Below are positions 52,227-59,576 of a stretch of 64,000 bases of DNA, one piece after another. A program made the translations under genes and the position numbers. The DNA is from DATAAP01 sp041690495 (GTDB lineage: Bacteria > Pseudomonadota > Alphaproteobacteria > CACIAM-22H2). Positions within the stretch are counted from its first letter, which is position 1, and each line of letters begins with the position of its first letter. Location: assembly GCA_041690495.1 (NCBI GenBank), contig JAWLHE010000008.1, positions 62,001-126,000 on the forward strand, given 5' to 3'. The notes under the pieces were generated by a model. That model was not told the DNA's origin and made no database searches. It saw only the letters and a list, made by a program, of their open reading frames with translations.

Positions 52227-54080
52227 CTAGCGCCCGACGGCGTAGGCCTGCTGCAGGCGCGGCGTCGCGGCGGCCTTCATCAGCGTGCCGTCGGTCGAGG
52301 CGGCACAGTTGCGGCCGAGCGTCCAATCGCCGGTGACCTCCACGGCATGGCCGCGGCGGCGCAGCTCGTCGATCGTCGCCTTAGGAAAGCGGCCCTCCAT
52401 GATGACCTTCGCGGGAAAGGCCTGGCGCGGATAGAAGGAGTTCGGCCAGTGATCGGTCTGAAGCATCGGCGCATCGATCGCCGCCTGCAGGTTCAGCTTG
52501 TGGTCCGCGTGGCGCAGGAAGAACTGCCCGATCCACTGGTCCTGGTTGTCGCCGCCGGGCGAGCCGAAGGCGAGATAGGGCTTGCCGTCCTTGAGCGCCA
52601 TGCTCGGCGTCAGCGTCGTGCGCGGCCGCCGCCCGGGGGCGAGGCTCGAGGGCAGCCCGTCCTGCAGCCAGTACATCTGCGCCCGCGTGCCGAGGCAGAA
52701 GCCGAGTTCGGGAATGATCGGCGAACTCTGCAGCCAGCCACCCGACGGCGTCGCCGCGACCATGTTGCCGTGGCGGTCGATGACGTCGAGATGGCAGGTG
52801 TCGCCCTCGGCGGGACCGCGCGCGGCCCGGCTCGCGGCGATCCCCATGGCGCCGCCGCTGCGGTCGTAGGAATCCTGTTCGTTGCGCGCCGGTTCGCCGA
52901 CGCCGGCAACGGCGGCAGCGCCGCCGCCGATCTTGTACTGCGGCAGCTTCGGCGTGCGGCCGTCGGGCGCGCCGGGCCGGAGATCGCGCGAGGCCTCGCC
53001 GCCGATCAGCTTGCGGCGCTCGGCGTTATAAGAGTCGCTCAGCAGGGTTTCGAGCGGCACGTCGACGAAGTTCGGATCGCCGTAATAGGCGTCGCGGTCG
53101 GCATAGGCGAGCTTCTTCGCCTCGACCAGCGTGTGGATGAAGTCGGGGCCGACGGTGTCCATGGCACCGATGTCGAAGCCCTTGAGCAGCGCCAGCACCT
53201 GCAGCAGTACCGGACCCTGGCTCCACGGACCCGCCTTGCACACCGTGTAGCCGCGATAGTCGTAGGTCGCGGGCTTCTCGTAGCTCGCCTGCCATCCCGC
53301 CATGTCGGCGGCGGTGAGCACGCCCTTGTGGCGCTGGCCCGAGGCATCCATCACCGCGGTCTTCGTTGCGAACGCCTCGATTGCCTCTGCGACGAAGCCC
53401 CTGAGAAATGCGCCGCGCGCCGCCTCGATCTGCTTCACGCGGTCACTGCCGGCGGACTGCGCCTCCCTGAGGATGCGCGTGTAGGTCTCGCTGAGCTTCA
53501 CGTTGCGGAACAGCGAGCCGGCCGCCGGCACCTTCCCGCCCGGCAGATACACCGCGGCCGAGGTCGGCCACTCGGTGCGGAACAGCTCGGCGACGCCGGA
53601 GATGGCGCCGACCACGCCGGCGATCAGCGGATAGCCGTCGCGTGCGTAGGAAATCGCAGGCGTGAGGACGTCTTCCAGCTTCATCGTCCCGTGGTCGCGC
53701 AGCATCAGCATCCACGCATCGAACGCCCCGGGAATGACGGCGGCGAGCAGGCCGGTGCCGGGCACGAGGTCGAGGCCCTCGCTTTTGTAGTGCGCGATGG
53801 TAGCGCCGGCGGGGGCTGTGCCCTGGCCGCAGATCACGGTGGGGAGCGCGGCGCCCTTCGGCTGGACCAGCATCACCGCGTCGCCGCCCATGCCGTTCAT
53901 GTGCGGCTCGACGACCTGCAGCATGAACCCGGCAGCGACCGCCGCATCGAAGGCGTTGCCGCCTTTCTCGAGGATCATCATGCCGACCTGCGAGGCGAGC
54001 CAGTGGGTCGAGCTGACGACGCCGAACGTGCCGGCGATCTCGGGGCGGGTGGTGAAGGCAGGCGAGGCGGGTACGGCCAT
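52227..54080 (-). CDS. Gamma-glutamyltransferase family protein
   Basis: A 617-residue Ntn-hydrolase precursor of the GGT family, which cleaves gamma-glutamyl bonds. Features: STHWLASQVGMMILEKGGNAFDAAVA in parts near residues 25-50, HMNGMGGDAVMLV near 64, and the predicted autoprocessing nucleophile Thr428 in EGDTCHLDVIDRHGNMV; the substrate loop GxGxNTDAxxxx of true GGTs appears as TPSGGWLQSSPIIPE. No clear signal peptide, unlike periplasmic GGTs. ATG at 54080 with GAGAGA upstream. Closest in layout to the YwrD-like subgroup; the physiological substrate is uncertain. Confidence 0.88.
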   Translation of the reverse strand: MAVPASPAFTTRPEIAGTFGVVSSTHWLASQVGMMILEKGGNAFDAAVAAGFMLQVVEPHMNGMGGDAVMLVQPKGAALPTVICGQGTAPAGATIAHYKSEGLDLVPGTGLLAAVIPGAFDAWMLMLRDHGTMKLEDVLTPAISYARDGYPLIAGVVGAISGVAELFRTEWPTSAAVYLPGGKVPAAGSLFRNVKLSETYTRILREAQSAGSDRVKQIEAARGAFLRGFVAEAIEAFATKTAVMDASGQRHKGVLTAADMAGWQASYEKPATYDYRGYTVCKAGPWSQGPVLLQVLALLKGFDIGAMDTVGPDFIHTLVEAKKLAYADRDAYYGDPNFVDVPLETLLSDSYNAERRKLIGGEASRDLRPGAPDGRTPKLPQYKIGGGAAAVAGVGEPARNEQDSYDRSGGAMGIAASRAARGPAEGDTCHLDVIDRHGNMVAATPSGGWLQSSPIIPELGFCLGTRAQMYWLQDGLPSSLAPGRRPRTTLTPSMALKDGKPYLAFGSPGGDNQDQWIGQFFLRHADHKLNLQAAIDAPMLQTDHWPNSFYPRQAFPAKVIMEGRFPKATIDELRRRGHAVEVTGDWTLGRNCAASTDGTLMKAAATPRLQQAYAVGR

Positions 54081-54222
54081 GGGTCTCTCGATATTGTAAG
54101 GCGGCTGACTATAGGCAGCGGTCGCCGGTGCGGCAACCGCGACGGGTGCAGGGCTTCTCAGCCAGAACCGTACGGCCGGCGGGGCGCCGCGCCCCGGCCC
54201 CCAGGCTCGCAAGAGAAACAGG

Positions 54223-54540
54223 TCAGTCGCAGGCTTTTTTGCGTTCGCGCAGGGGAATGATCTCCGCCTCGCGGAGCGCCTCCTTCAGGGCTTTCGCGGG
54301 CTTGAATCGCACCGATTTCGACGTCTTGATGCGCAGTGCCTCGCCGGTTCGCGGATTGCGCCCCATGCGGGCACCGCGTCTTGAAACCTTGAATGAGCCG
54401 AAACCCGGGAGTGCCACACTGCCGTCGCGCCGCAGACGGTTGGTCAGCTCGGCGAACAGCGCATCGATGGCGTTCTCGGACCCTTCCTTGGTGCAGTACG
54501 CCTTGGCCCGCACCAGGTCGACGATCTCGCGGCGCGTCAT
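54223..54540 (-). CDS. HU/IHF family DNA-binding protein
   Basis: A 105-residue histone-like protein. The family pattern is clear: MTRREIVDLV start, ALPGFGSFKVSRRGARMGRNPRTGEAL, i.e. GFGSF at about residues 47-51 and the beta-arm RNPRTGE near 62-68, then VRFKPAKALKEAL. A C-terminal basic tail of about 15 residues is added. Slightly closer to IHF-alpha in the N-terminal half. It follows a small basic protein gene by 3 bases and is probably in its transcript, which is preceded by an EcfG-like promoter. Confidence 0.9.
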   Translation of the reverse strand: MTRREIVDLVRAKAYCTKEGSENAIDALFAELTNRLRRDGSVALPGFGSFKVSRRGARMGRNPRTGEALRIKTSKSVRFKPAKALKEALREAEIIPLRERKKACD

Positions 54541-54543
54541 GGC

Positions 54544-54729
54544 TCACGAACGTTTGGGCGTTTCGCGGTACTTCTGCTGCGGCGCGTCGATATTGGCGTT
54601 GCGGCTGCTCTGCCGCCCCTCGACCGTGTCGATGCCCGATGTGTGGTCGCGCCGCCGGTGGTCGACGGGTGTGTCGATCGTTTCGCGCTTCGGTGCCGTG
54701 GGGGCCTTGCTGGTCCGTTTGCCTGGCAT
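54544..54729 (-). CDS. Small basic protein, 61 residues, unknown
   Basis: Starts MPGKRTSKAPTAPKRETIDTP and is rich in Arg, Lys and Thr with no hydrophobic segment, so it is probably disordered and able to bind nucleic acid or acidic partners. Support for translation: GGGAGA 6 bases before the ATG, tight spacing (3 bases) to the HU-like gene, and a full EcfG-like promoter 25 bases upstream. No family recognised. Confidence 0.6.
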   Translation of the reverse strand: MPGKRTSKAPTAPKRETIDTPVDHRRRDHTSGIDTVEGRQSSRNANIDAPQQKYRETPKRS

Positions 54730-54753
54730 GTCATCTCCCTCGTTCGCGAAAGG

Positions 54754-54779
54754 AACGGGGAAACCGTGGCCGCTGTTCC
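54754..54779 (-). promoter_or_regulatory. EcfG-type general-stress promoter (full consensus)
   Basis: On the minus strand GGAAC (54779-54775), a 17-base spacer and CGTT (54757-54754) match the GGAAC-N16/17-CGTT consensus exactly, 25 bases before the ATG of the 61-residue protein. The outer bases also form an inverted repeat (GGAAC/GTTCC), so an operator is an alternative reading. Confidence 0.6.
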
Positions 54780-54785
54780 TGCCGG

Positions 54786-55532
54786 CTAAACGATCTCGCT
54801 GCGATAGTGGTGTGCGGCGGTGTCGCAGCGGCTGATGCGCAGCTCGACCGCGCGGCCGTCCAGCCCGTAGGCGGTGCGGTCGATCTCGAGCAGGGGGGCG
54901 CCGGGTTCGAGGCCGAGCCAGCGCGCTTCTTCCTCGGTCGCCGAGACGGCTTTGAGCTTCTCGACCGCCCGCGCGACCGTCACGCCGTAGACCTGCTCGT
55001 AATACCGGTAGACTTCGTTGGGCAGCGCATCGCCCATGCGGTCGACGACGCCAGGGAAGAGGCAGCCGGGCAGCGCTATACGCTCGACGATCGCATCGCG
55101 CCCGCCGAGCTGGCGCAGGCGCTTGAGGCGGATGACCGGCGCACCCTGATCGATGCCAAGCGCCACGGCCTCCGCCCTGTTCGCCTTGGCGTTGCGCAGC
55201 GACAGCACGCGGTGCGACGGCATAGCGCGCTCGCCGTCGTCGCCGATGAGATGGAAGAAGTGGAACAGGGCGCGCTGCGGCGTGTGGGTCGCCACGAAGG
55301 TGCCCTTGCCCTGCTGGCGCACGACCACGTTCTGCGCCGCCAGCTCGTCGAGTGCCTTCCGCACCGTGCCCTGACTGACCTTGAACTCCGCGGCGAGGCT
55401 GAACTCGGACGGAAGCGCCTCGCCCGGCCGCCATGCGCCCGAGACGAGACGCTGCACGAGCAGGTCTTTCACTTGCGCGTAGAGCGGTCGGAAGCCAGGG
55501 GCCGGCGCATCCATCGATTCGGAGCTTACCAT
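54786..55532 (-). CDS. GntR family regulator, HutC subfamily (UTRA domain)
   Basis: A 248-residue regulator. The winged helix-turn-helix is at residues 17-80 (LYAQVKDLLVQRLVSGAWRPGE; SLAAEFKVSQGTVRKALDELAA), followed by a UTRA ligand-binding domain to the C-terminus (LPNEVYRYYEQVYGVTVARA; APLLEIDRTAY). Start ATG 55532 follows TAGGAG closely; an ATG 18 bases further in (55514) is the alternative. It is divergent from the lyase genes, and a palindrome suited to HutC-type proteins lies 8 bases upstream of its start, so it probably represses both itself and the catabolic cluster until the substrate is present. Confidence 0.9.
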   Translation of the reverse strand: MVSSESMDAPAPGFRPLYAQVKDLLVQRLVSGAWRPGEALPSEFSLAAEFKVSQGTVRKALDELAAQNVVVRQQGKGTFVATHTPQRALFHFFHLIGDDGERAMPSHRVLSLRNAKANRAEAVALGIDQGAPVIRLKRLRQLGGRDAIVERIALPGCLFPGVVDRMGDALPNEVYRYYEQVYGVTVARAVEKLKAVSATEEEARWLGLEPGAPLLEIDRTAYGLDGRAVELRISRCDTAAHHYRSEIV

Positions 55533-55540
55533 AACTCCTA

Positions 55541-55552
55541 TCTTATATAAGA
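55541..55552. promoter_or_regulatory. Putative GntR/HutC operator TCTTATATAAGA
   Basis: A perfect 12-base palindrome in the divergent gap, followed at once by CATAAGAAT, which repeats the half-site. AT-rich palindromes of this form are typical HutC-subfamily targets. A TTGACT at 55566-55571 could be the -35 of the lyase promoter, with a poor -10 (CTAGCC) 17 bases on. Confidence 0.6.
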
Positions 55553-55631
55553 CATAAGAATCGCGTTGACTCCCCCGGCGGCAGGGGCCTAGCCTCGGGG
55601 TCTCTGGAAAGCGACCGTAGCGAGGGGGAGA

Positions 55632-55916
55632 ATGACGACCCATTTCATCGTCCACGACAAGACCGATACCGTCGGCGTCGTGGTCGTCGAGGACGTGAAG
55701 CCGGGACAGATGCTGACCGGCTGGGTGATGGAAGGCGACGCGACGATCCAGGTGAAGGCGCTGGATGCCGTTCCGCTCGGCCACAAGGTGGCGCTCAAGG
55801 ACATCAAGGCCGGCGACACCGTCATCAAGTACGGCAACGACATCGGCAAGGCGGTCGCGGACATCGCCAAAGGCGCGCACGCGCACGTCCACAACGTCAA
55901 GACCAAGAGGTGGTAG
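55632..55916 (+). CDS. UxaA/SuyA-type lyase small subunit (SAF domain)
   Basis: A 94-residue SAF-domain protein. Features: HDKTDTVGVVVVEDVKPGQ near residues 8-26, PLGHKVALKDIKAGDTVIKYG near 48-68, and the ending HAHVHNVKTKRW. Members are the small subunits of altronate/galactarate dehydratase-like enzymes and of (R)-sulfolactate sulfo-lyase. The KTKRW ending and lack of a fused large domain favour the sulfo-lyase-type two-gene arrangement. ATG preceded by GAGGGGGAG. The large subunit gene starts 2 bases after the stop. Confidence 0.85.
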   Translation: MTTHFIVHDKTDTVGVVVVEDVKPGQMLTGWVMEGDATIQVKALDAVPLGHKVALKDIKAGDTVIKYGNDIGKAVADIAKGAHAHVHNVKTKRW

Positions 55917-55918
55917 CG

Positions 55919-57115
55919 ATGGCTGGCAAATCCGTGGCAAAGCGCGACGCGCGCTCGCTCAATTTCCTCGGCTACCGCCGTTCGAACGGTCGCGTCGGTG
56001 TTCGCAACCATGTCGTCATCCTGCCGCTCGACGACCTGTCGAACGCGGCGTGCGAGGCGGTCGCCAACAACATCAAGGGCACCATGGCGCTGCCGCATCC
56101 CTACGGGCGGCTGCAGTTCGGCGAGGACCTCGAGCTGCATTTCCGCACGCTGATCGGCACGGGCGCCAGCCCGAACGTCGCGGCCTGCATCGTCATCGGC
56201 ATCGAGCCGGGCTGGACCAAGCGCGTCGTCGACGGCATCGCCAAAACCGGCAAGCCGGTCGAGGGCTTCTCGATCGAGGGCAACGGCGACATCGCGACGA
56301 TCGCGGCGGCCTCGCGCAAGGCGAAGGAGTTCGTGCACTGGGCCTCGGAGCTCCAGCGCGAGGAATGCTACATCAACGAGCTGTGGGTTTCGTGCAAATG
56401 CGGCGAGTCGGACACGACCTCCGGCCTCGCCTCGAATCCGACCGTCGGCAACCTGATCGACAAGATCGACCCGCTCGGCGCCACGACATGCTTCGGCGAG
56501 ACGTCCGAGCTGACCGGCGCCGAGACGATCTGCGCGACGCGCGCCGTCAGCAAGGACGTGTCCGAGAAGTTCATGGCGACGTGGAACGCGTATAACGACA
56601 TGATCGAGCGCCACAAGACCAACGACCTGTCGGAATCGCAGCCGACCAAGGGCAACATTGCCGGCGGGCTGACGACGATTGAGGAAAAGGCGTTCGGCAA
56701 CTTCCAGAAGATCGGCCATAACACGAAGTTCATCGACGTGCTGAAGCCGGCCGAGGAGCCCGGCAAGGGCGCCGGCCTCTACTTCATGGATACGTCCTCG
56801 GCGGCTGCCGAGTGCGTGACGCTCCAGGCCGCGGCGGGGTTCGTCGTGCATCTGTTCCCGACCGGGCAGGGCAACGTGATCGGGAACCCGATCGAGCCGG
56901 TCATCAAGCTCACGGCGAACCCGAAAACGGCGCGGACGATGAGCGAGCACATCGATCTCGACGTGTCTGGCATCCTGCGGCGCGAGTTGACGCTCGACGA
57001 GGCGGGCGACCGCCTGATCGACATCATGATCCGCACCTGCAACGGCCGGCTCACCGCTGCCGAGGCGCTCGGCCACCGCGAGTTCGTGCTGACCAAGCTG
57101 TACCAGAGCGCTTGA
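55919..57115 (+). CDS. UxaA/SuyB-type lyase large subunit
   Basis: A 398-residue member of the UxaA family. Conserved stretches: GYRRSNGRVGVRNHVVILPL near residues 13-32, SNAACEAVANNIKGTMALPH, GIEPGWTKRVVDGIAKTGKP, HWASELQREECYINELWVS and KCGESDTTSGLASNPTVGN, with several Cys that may bind iron. The family removes water or sulfite from 2-hydroxy acids: altronate dehydratase gives 2-keto-3-deoxygluconate, sulfo-lyase gives pyruvate and sulfite. A nearby TauE-type exporter and sulfonate-type importer favour a sulfo-lyase-like reaction here; this is inference. ATG 55919 with AGAGG upstream. Confidence 0.85.
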   Translation: MAGKSVAKRDARSLNFLGYRRSNGRVGVRNHVVILPLDDLSNAACEAVANNIKGTMALPHPYGRLQFGEDLELHFRTLIGTGASPNVAACIVIGIEPGWTKRVVDGIAKTGKPVEGFSIEGNGDIATIAAASRKAKEFVHWASELQREECYINELWVSCKCGESDTTSGLASNPTVGNLIDKIDPLGATTCFGETSELTGAETICATRAVSKDVSEKFMATWNAYNDMIERHKTNDLSESQPTKGNIAGGLTTIEEKAFGNFQKIGHNTKFIDVLKPAEEPGKGAGLYFMDTSSAAAECVTLQAAAGFVVHLFPTGQGNVIGNPIEPVIKLTANPKTARTMSEHIDLDVSGILRRELTLDEAGDRLIDIMIRTCNGRLTAAEALGHREFVLTKLYQSA

Positions 57116-57121
57116 ACGGCT

Positions 57122-57146
57122 GCGCCGCCTCGCCGCGAGGCGGCGC
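57122..57146 (+). promoter_or_regulatory. Hairpin between lyase and iron-sulfur subunit genes
   Basis: GCGCCGCCTCG (57122-57132) pairs perfectly with CGAGGCGGCGC (57136-57146) across a 3-base loop, 7 bases after the lyase stop. It may set different mRNA levels for the lyase and the redox complex or be a weak terminator. Confidence 0.6.
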
Positions 57147-57202
57147 GCCCCCGAAATCCGACCAAGAGCCGTGCGAAGCGGCCGAGGCATGGGAGAAAGA
57201 TC

Positions 57203-57922
57203 GTGAGCGAGGCGACGCTCAATGTGCGGATCTGGCGCGGCACCGAGGCCGGGCGGTTCGAGGCCTACGAGGTGCCGCGACGCGCCAGCCAGACCGTGCT
57301 CGATGTGGTGACGTGGATTCAGCGCCGGATCGATCCGACGCTGTCGTACCGCTTTGCCTGCCGCGTCGGCATGTGCGGATCATGCGCCATGACCGTGAAC
57401 GGCGTGCCGCGGTGGACGTGCCGCACGCATGTGGCCAAGGTCGCGGCGGACGACACCGTGACGATCGCACCGCTGCGCAATCTGCCGGTCGTCAAGGATC
57501 TTGCGGTCGATATGTCGGCGTTCTTCGACAAATGGGCGCGGGCCGAAGGCCGGTTCGTGCCGAAGGTGGACGCGCCGAATGACTTTGCCGTCGTGGCGCC
57601 GGACAGCCGGGAGCGTAGCGCAGCCGACGCCGGCATCGAATGCATCGGCTGCGGGATCTGCTATTCGGGCTGCGATGTCGTGAGCTGGAACGGCGACTAC
57701 CTCGGGCCCGCGGCGCTCAACCGCGCCTGGACCCTGGTCAACGACGTCCGCGACGGCGCCGGCGCCCGACGCCTTGCTGCCGTGGCCGGCGATGCCGGCT
57801 GTCACGCCTGTCACAGTCAGCAGAGCTGCCGCGAGTACTGTCCTAAGCATCTCGATCCGACCGGCTCGATCGCCGGTCTGAAGCGCGCGACCATGCGCGC
57901 AGCGATCAAGGGCGAGATCTGA
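57203..57922 (+). CDS. Fumarate reductase/succinate dehydrogenase-like iron-sulfur subunit
   Basis: A 239-residue subunit with three cluster motifs: 2Fe-2S Cys53, Cys58, Cys61 and Cys73 (CRVGMCGSC...C), 4Fe-4S Cys147, 150, 153 and 157 (CIGCGICYSGC), and the third set Cys203, 209 and 213 (CHSQQSCREYCP), with an extra Cys200. CPKHLDP is closer to FrdB (CPKHVDP) than to SdhB. It carries electrons between the flavoprotein and membrane quinone. Start GTG at 57203 with GGGAGAAA upstream. The matching flavoprotein gene is 6 kb downstream at 63879. Confidence 0.92.
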   Translation: MSEATLNVRIWRGTEAGRFEAYEVPRRASQTVLDVVTWIQRRIDPTLSYRFACRVGMCGSCAMTVNGVPRWTCRTHVAKVAADDTVTIAPLRNLPVVKDLAVDMSAFFDKWARAEGRFVPKVDAPNDFAVVAPDSRERSAADAGIECIGCGICYSGCDVVSWNGDYLGPAALNRAWTLVNDVRDGAGARRLAAVAGDAGCHACHSQQSCREYCPKHLDPTGSIAGLKRATMRAAIKGEI

Positions 57923-58269
57923 TGAACGGGACGACGGCGCGGACCGAGACATTGCTGTGGGTCGCGCAGCGCGCATCGGCCGCCGTGCTTGCCGTCTGCG
58001 TGGCAGTTCATCTCGCGACGGTGATCTATGCTGTTCAGGGCGGCCTCACTGCCGAGGAGATCCTGGCGCGCACGCGTGGCTCGGTCGGCTGGCTCGTCTT
58101 TTACAGCGTCTTCGTCGTCGCTGTGGCCGTGCACGCGCCGATCGGCCTGCGTACGATCCTGCGCGAGATGACGCCGTGGCGCGGCGCCTCCCTCGACGGC
58201 GCCACGGCAATCGCGGCGGTTGCACTGATCGCGATCGGCTGGCGCGCAATCGGAGGGCTGGTCGGATGA
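57922..58269 (+). CDS. Succinate dehydrogenase/fumarate reductase-like membrane anchor subunit (first)
   Basis: A 115-residue protein with three predicted membrane spans. RASAAVLAVCVAVHLATVIYA near residues 16-36 and VFVVAVAVHAPIGLRTILREM near 62-82 each hold a His suited to heme or quinone binding (the HAPIGLR motif resembles HxxxGxR in SDH anchors). The ATG overlaps the iron-sulfur subunit stop by one base (TGATG). Together with the next gene it should form the cytochrome b-type anchor. Confidence 0.82.
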   Translation: MNGTTARTETLLWVAQRASAAVLAVCVAVHLATVIYAVQGGLTAEEILARTRGSVGWLVFYSVFVVAVAVHAPIGLRTILREMTPWRGASLDGATAIAAVALIAIGWRAIGGLVG

Positions 58270-58634
58270 GAACGGGGTCCGCGGCCATGGGGTGGCGGAT
58301 GCGCGCGCATCCGAACTATCTCGCCTTCGCCATTCACCGTGTTTCGGGTCTGCTGCTGGCGTTGTTCCTGCCGCTGCATTTCTGGGCGCTCGGCCAGGCG
58401 ATCGATGGCGCGGTGGCGCTCAATTCGTTCCTGCGCTGGACCGACAGCCCGCTGCTCAAATTCGCCGAGACCGGGCTGGTCGTGCTTTTGGCGGCCCATC
58501 TTGCCGGCGGCATCCGGCTGCTCGCGATCGAGTTCGCCGGCTGGCGCGACTGGCAGCGGACCACGGTCGCGGTCACCGCCGGGTTCAGCCTCGCCGCAGG
58601 TCTTCTGTTCCTGCTCAATGTGGTGTCGCCGTGA
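58266..58634 (+). CDS. Succinate dehydrogenase/fumarate reductase-like cytochrome b subunit (second)
   Basis: A 122-residue protein with three spans. AFAIHRVSGLLLALFLPLHFWALG near residues 21-44 matches the SdhC signature (HRxSG plus a following His); a second His lies in LLAAHLAGGIRLLAIE. The ATG at 58266 overlaps the previous stop by four bases, and its own stop overlaps the GTG start of the permease gene. Frame continues upstream but is unconserved there. Confidence 0.85.
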   Translation: MRTGSAAMGWRMRAHPNYLAFAIHRVSGLLLALFLPLHFWALGQAIDGAVALNSFLRWTDSPLLKFAETGLVVLLAAHLAGGIRLLAIEFAGWRDWQRTTVAVTAGFSLAAGLLFLLNVVSP

Positions 58635-59359
58635 CCATCGGCTTCCCCGAACTCGCGATCAGCGCGTCGGCGCTCATCGCGGCGTTCACTTCCGGCCTGT
58701 CCGGCTTCGCCTTCGGGATGGTGGCCCTCAGCCTCTGGCTGCATTTTCTCGATCCGGTCGTAGCAGGGCCGCTGGTCGTGCTGTGCAGCCTCACGGGGCA
58801 GCTGATCACGACATTCTCGCTCCACCGCTCGTTCAGACCCGACCTGTTCTGGCCGTTCATCCTCGGCGGTGCGCTCGGCATTCCGCTCGGCGTGATGATT
58901 CTCAAGATCGCCGAACCGGGCCCGCTGAAGCGCGGCTTCGGGCTGTTCCTGGTCGTCTACTCCACCTATGCGCTGTTGCGGCGCTCGTTCAAGCCGGTGC
59001 TGGCCGGCGGCCGTCTCGCGGACGGCGGCATTGGCATGGTCGGCGGCGTGATGGGCGGGATGGCGGGCCTGTCCGGCGTCATCCCCGTGCTCTGGTGCGA
59101 CCTGCGCGGCTGGGGCAAGGAGATCGGGCGCGGCGTCTACCAGCCCTTCAACATCGCCATGCATGCACTGGCGCTTGCGGGAATGGCCTTCGCCGGCCTG
59201 CTTGGCCCCGAAGTGTGGGCGGCGTTCGCTATCTGCGCGCCGGCCATCGTGATCGGCACGTTCGCAGGACTCAGGCTCTACGCCAGGGTCGACGAGCGCC
59301 AGTTCCGCCGGATCGTGCTGTGGCTGGTACTCGTGTCCGGATTGGCGCTGGTGGTGTAG
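58631..59359 (+). CDS. TauE/SafE family anion permease (sulfite-exporter type)
   Basis: A 242-residue membrane protein with about eight spans. The family repeat appears twice: GLSGFAFGMVALSLWLHFLDPVVA in parts near residues 23-40, and GGVMGGMAGLSGVIPVLWC near 138-156. TauE/SafE (DUF81) proteins export sulfite or organosulfonates in several sulfonate pathways, though the family is broad. The GTG start at 58631 overlaps the previous stop (GTGA), placing it in the same operon as the lyase and redox subunits. Export of sulfite released by the lyase would fit. Confidence 0.85.
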   Translation: MTIGFPELAISASALIAAFTSGLSGFAFGMVALSLWLHFLDPVVAGPLVVLCSLTGQLITTFSLHRSFRPDLFWPFILGGALGIPLGVMILKIAEPGPLKRGFGLFLVVYSTYALLRRSFKPVLAGGRLADGGIGMVGGVMGGMAGLSGVIPVLWCDLRGWGKEIGRGVYQPFNIAMHALALAGMAFAGLLGPEVWAAFAICAPAIVIGTFAGLRLYARVDERQFRRIVLWLVLVSGLALVV

Positions 59360-59378
59360 GCGATGAATTGTTTGATGG

Positions 59379-59421
59379 CAATCAAGACCACCTTGAAAGC
59401 ATTGATAGGCTTTCTTGATTG
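59379..59421. promoter_or_regulatory. AT-rich inverted repeat downstream of the TauE-type gene
   Basis: CAATCAAGA (59379-59387) and TCTTGATTG (59413-59421) are exact reverse complements; an inner pair GAAAGC (59395-59400) / GCTTTC (59409-59414) overlaps the right arm. In this GC-rich window the patch is unusually AT-rich. It could be a terminator for the first half of the cluster or an operator for the transporter half. Confidence 0.5.
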
Positions 59422-59539
59422 TCTTTCCGCGGCACGCCTGCGACACGGTGATGGACAGCAATGTTAGAGAGCGGAGATGACGACGTAACGCAACCCGCCG
59501 CGTGCACGGTCTCGCTTCGTGCGATCGAATCGAAGCTAG

Positions 59540-59545
59540 TATAAA
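59540..59545 (+). promoter_or_regulatory. Possible -10 box of the sulfonate-type transporter operon
   Basis: TATAAA inside TAGTATAAAATC, 31 bases before the ATG at 59577, in the only sizeable gap of the cluster. No clear -35 hexamer was found at 16-18 bases upstream, so an activator may be needed. Confidence 0.35.
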
Positions 59546-59576
59546 ATCTTTCAAAAGGAAACCGGGAGGAAACACG

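Noticed and set aside
55632..57115. Plain altronate dehydratase (uxaA) annotation
   Set aside because: No hexuronate, altronate or sugar-acid kinase/aldolase genes accompany it; the neighbours are sulfonate-type transport, a TauE permease and C4-acid enzymes. Kept as an alternative, not as the call.
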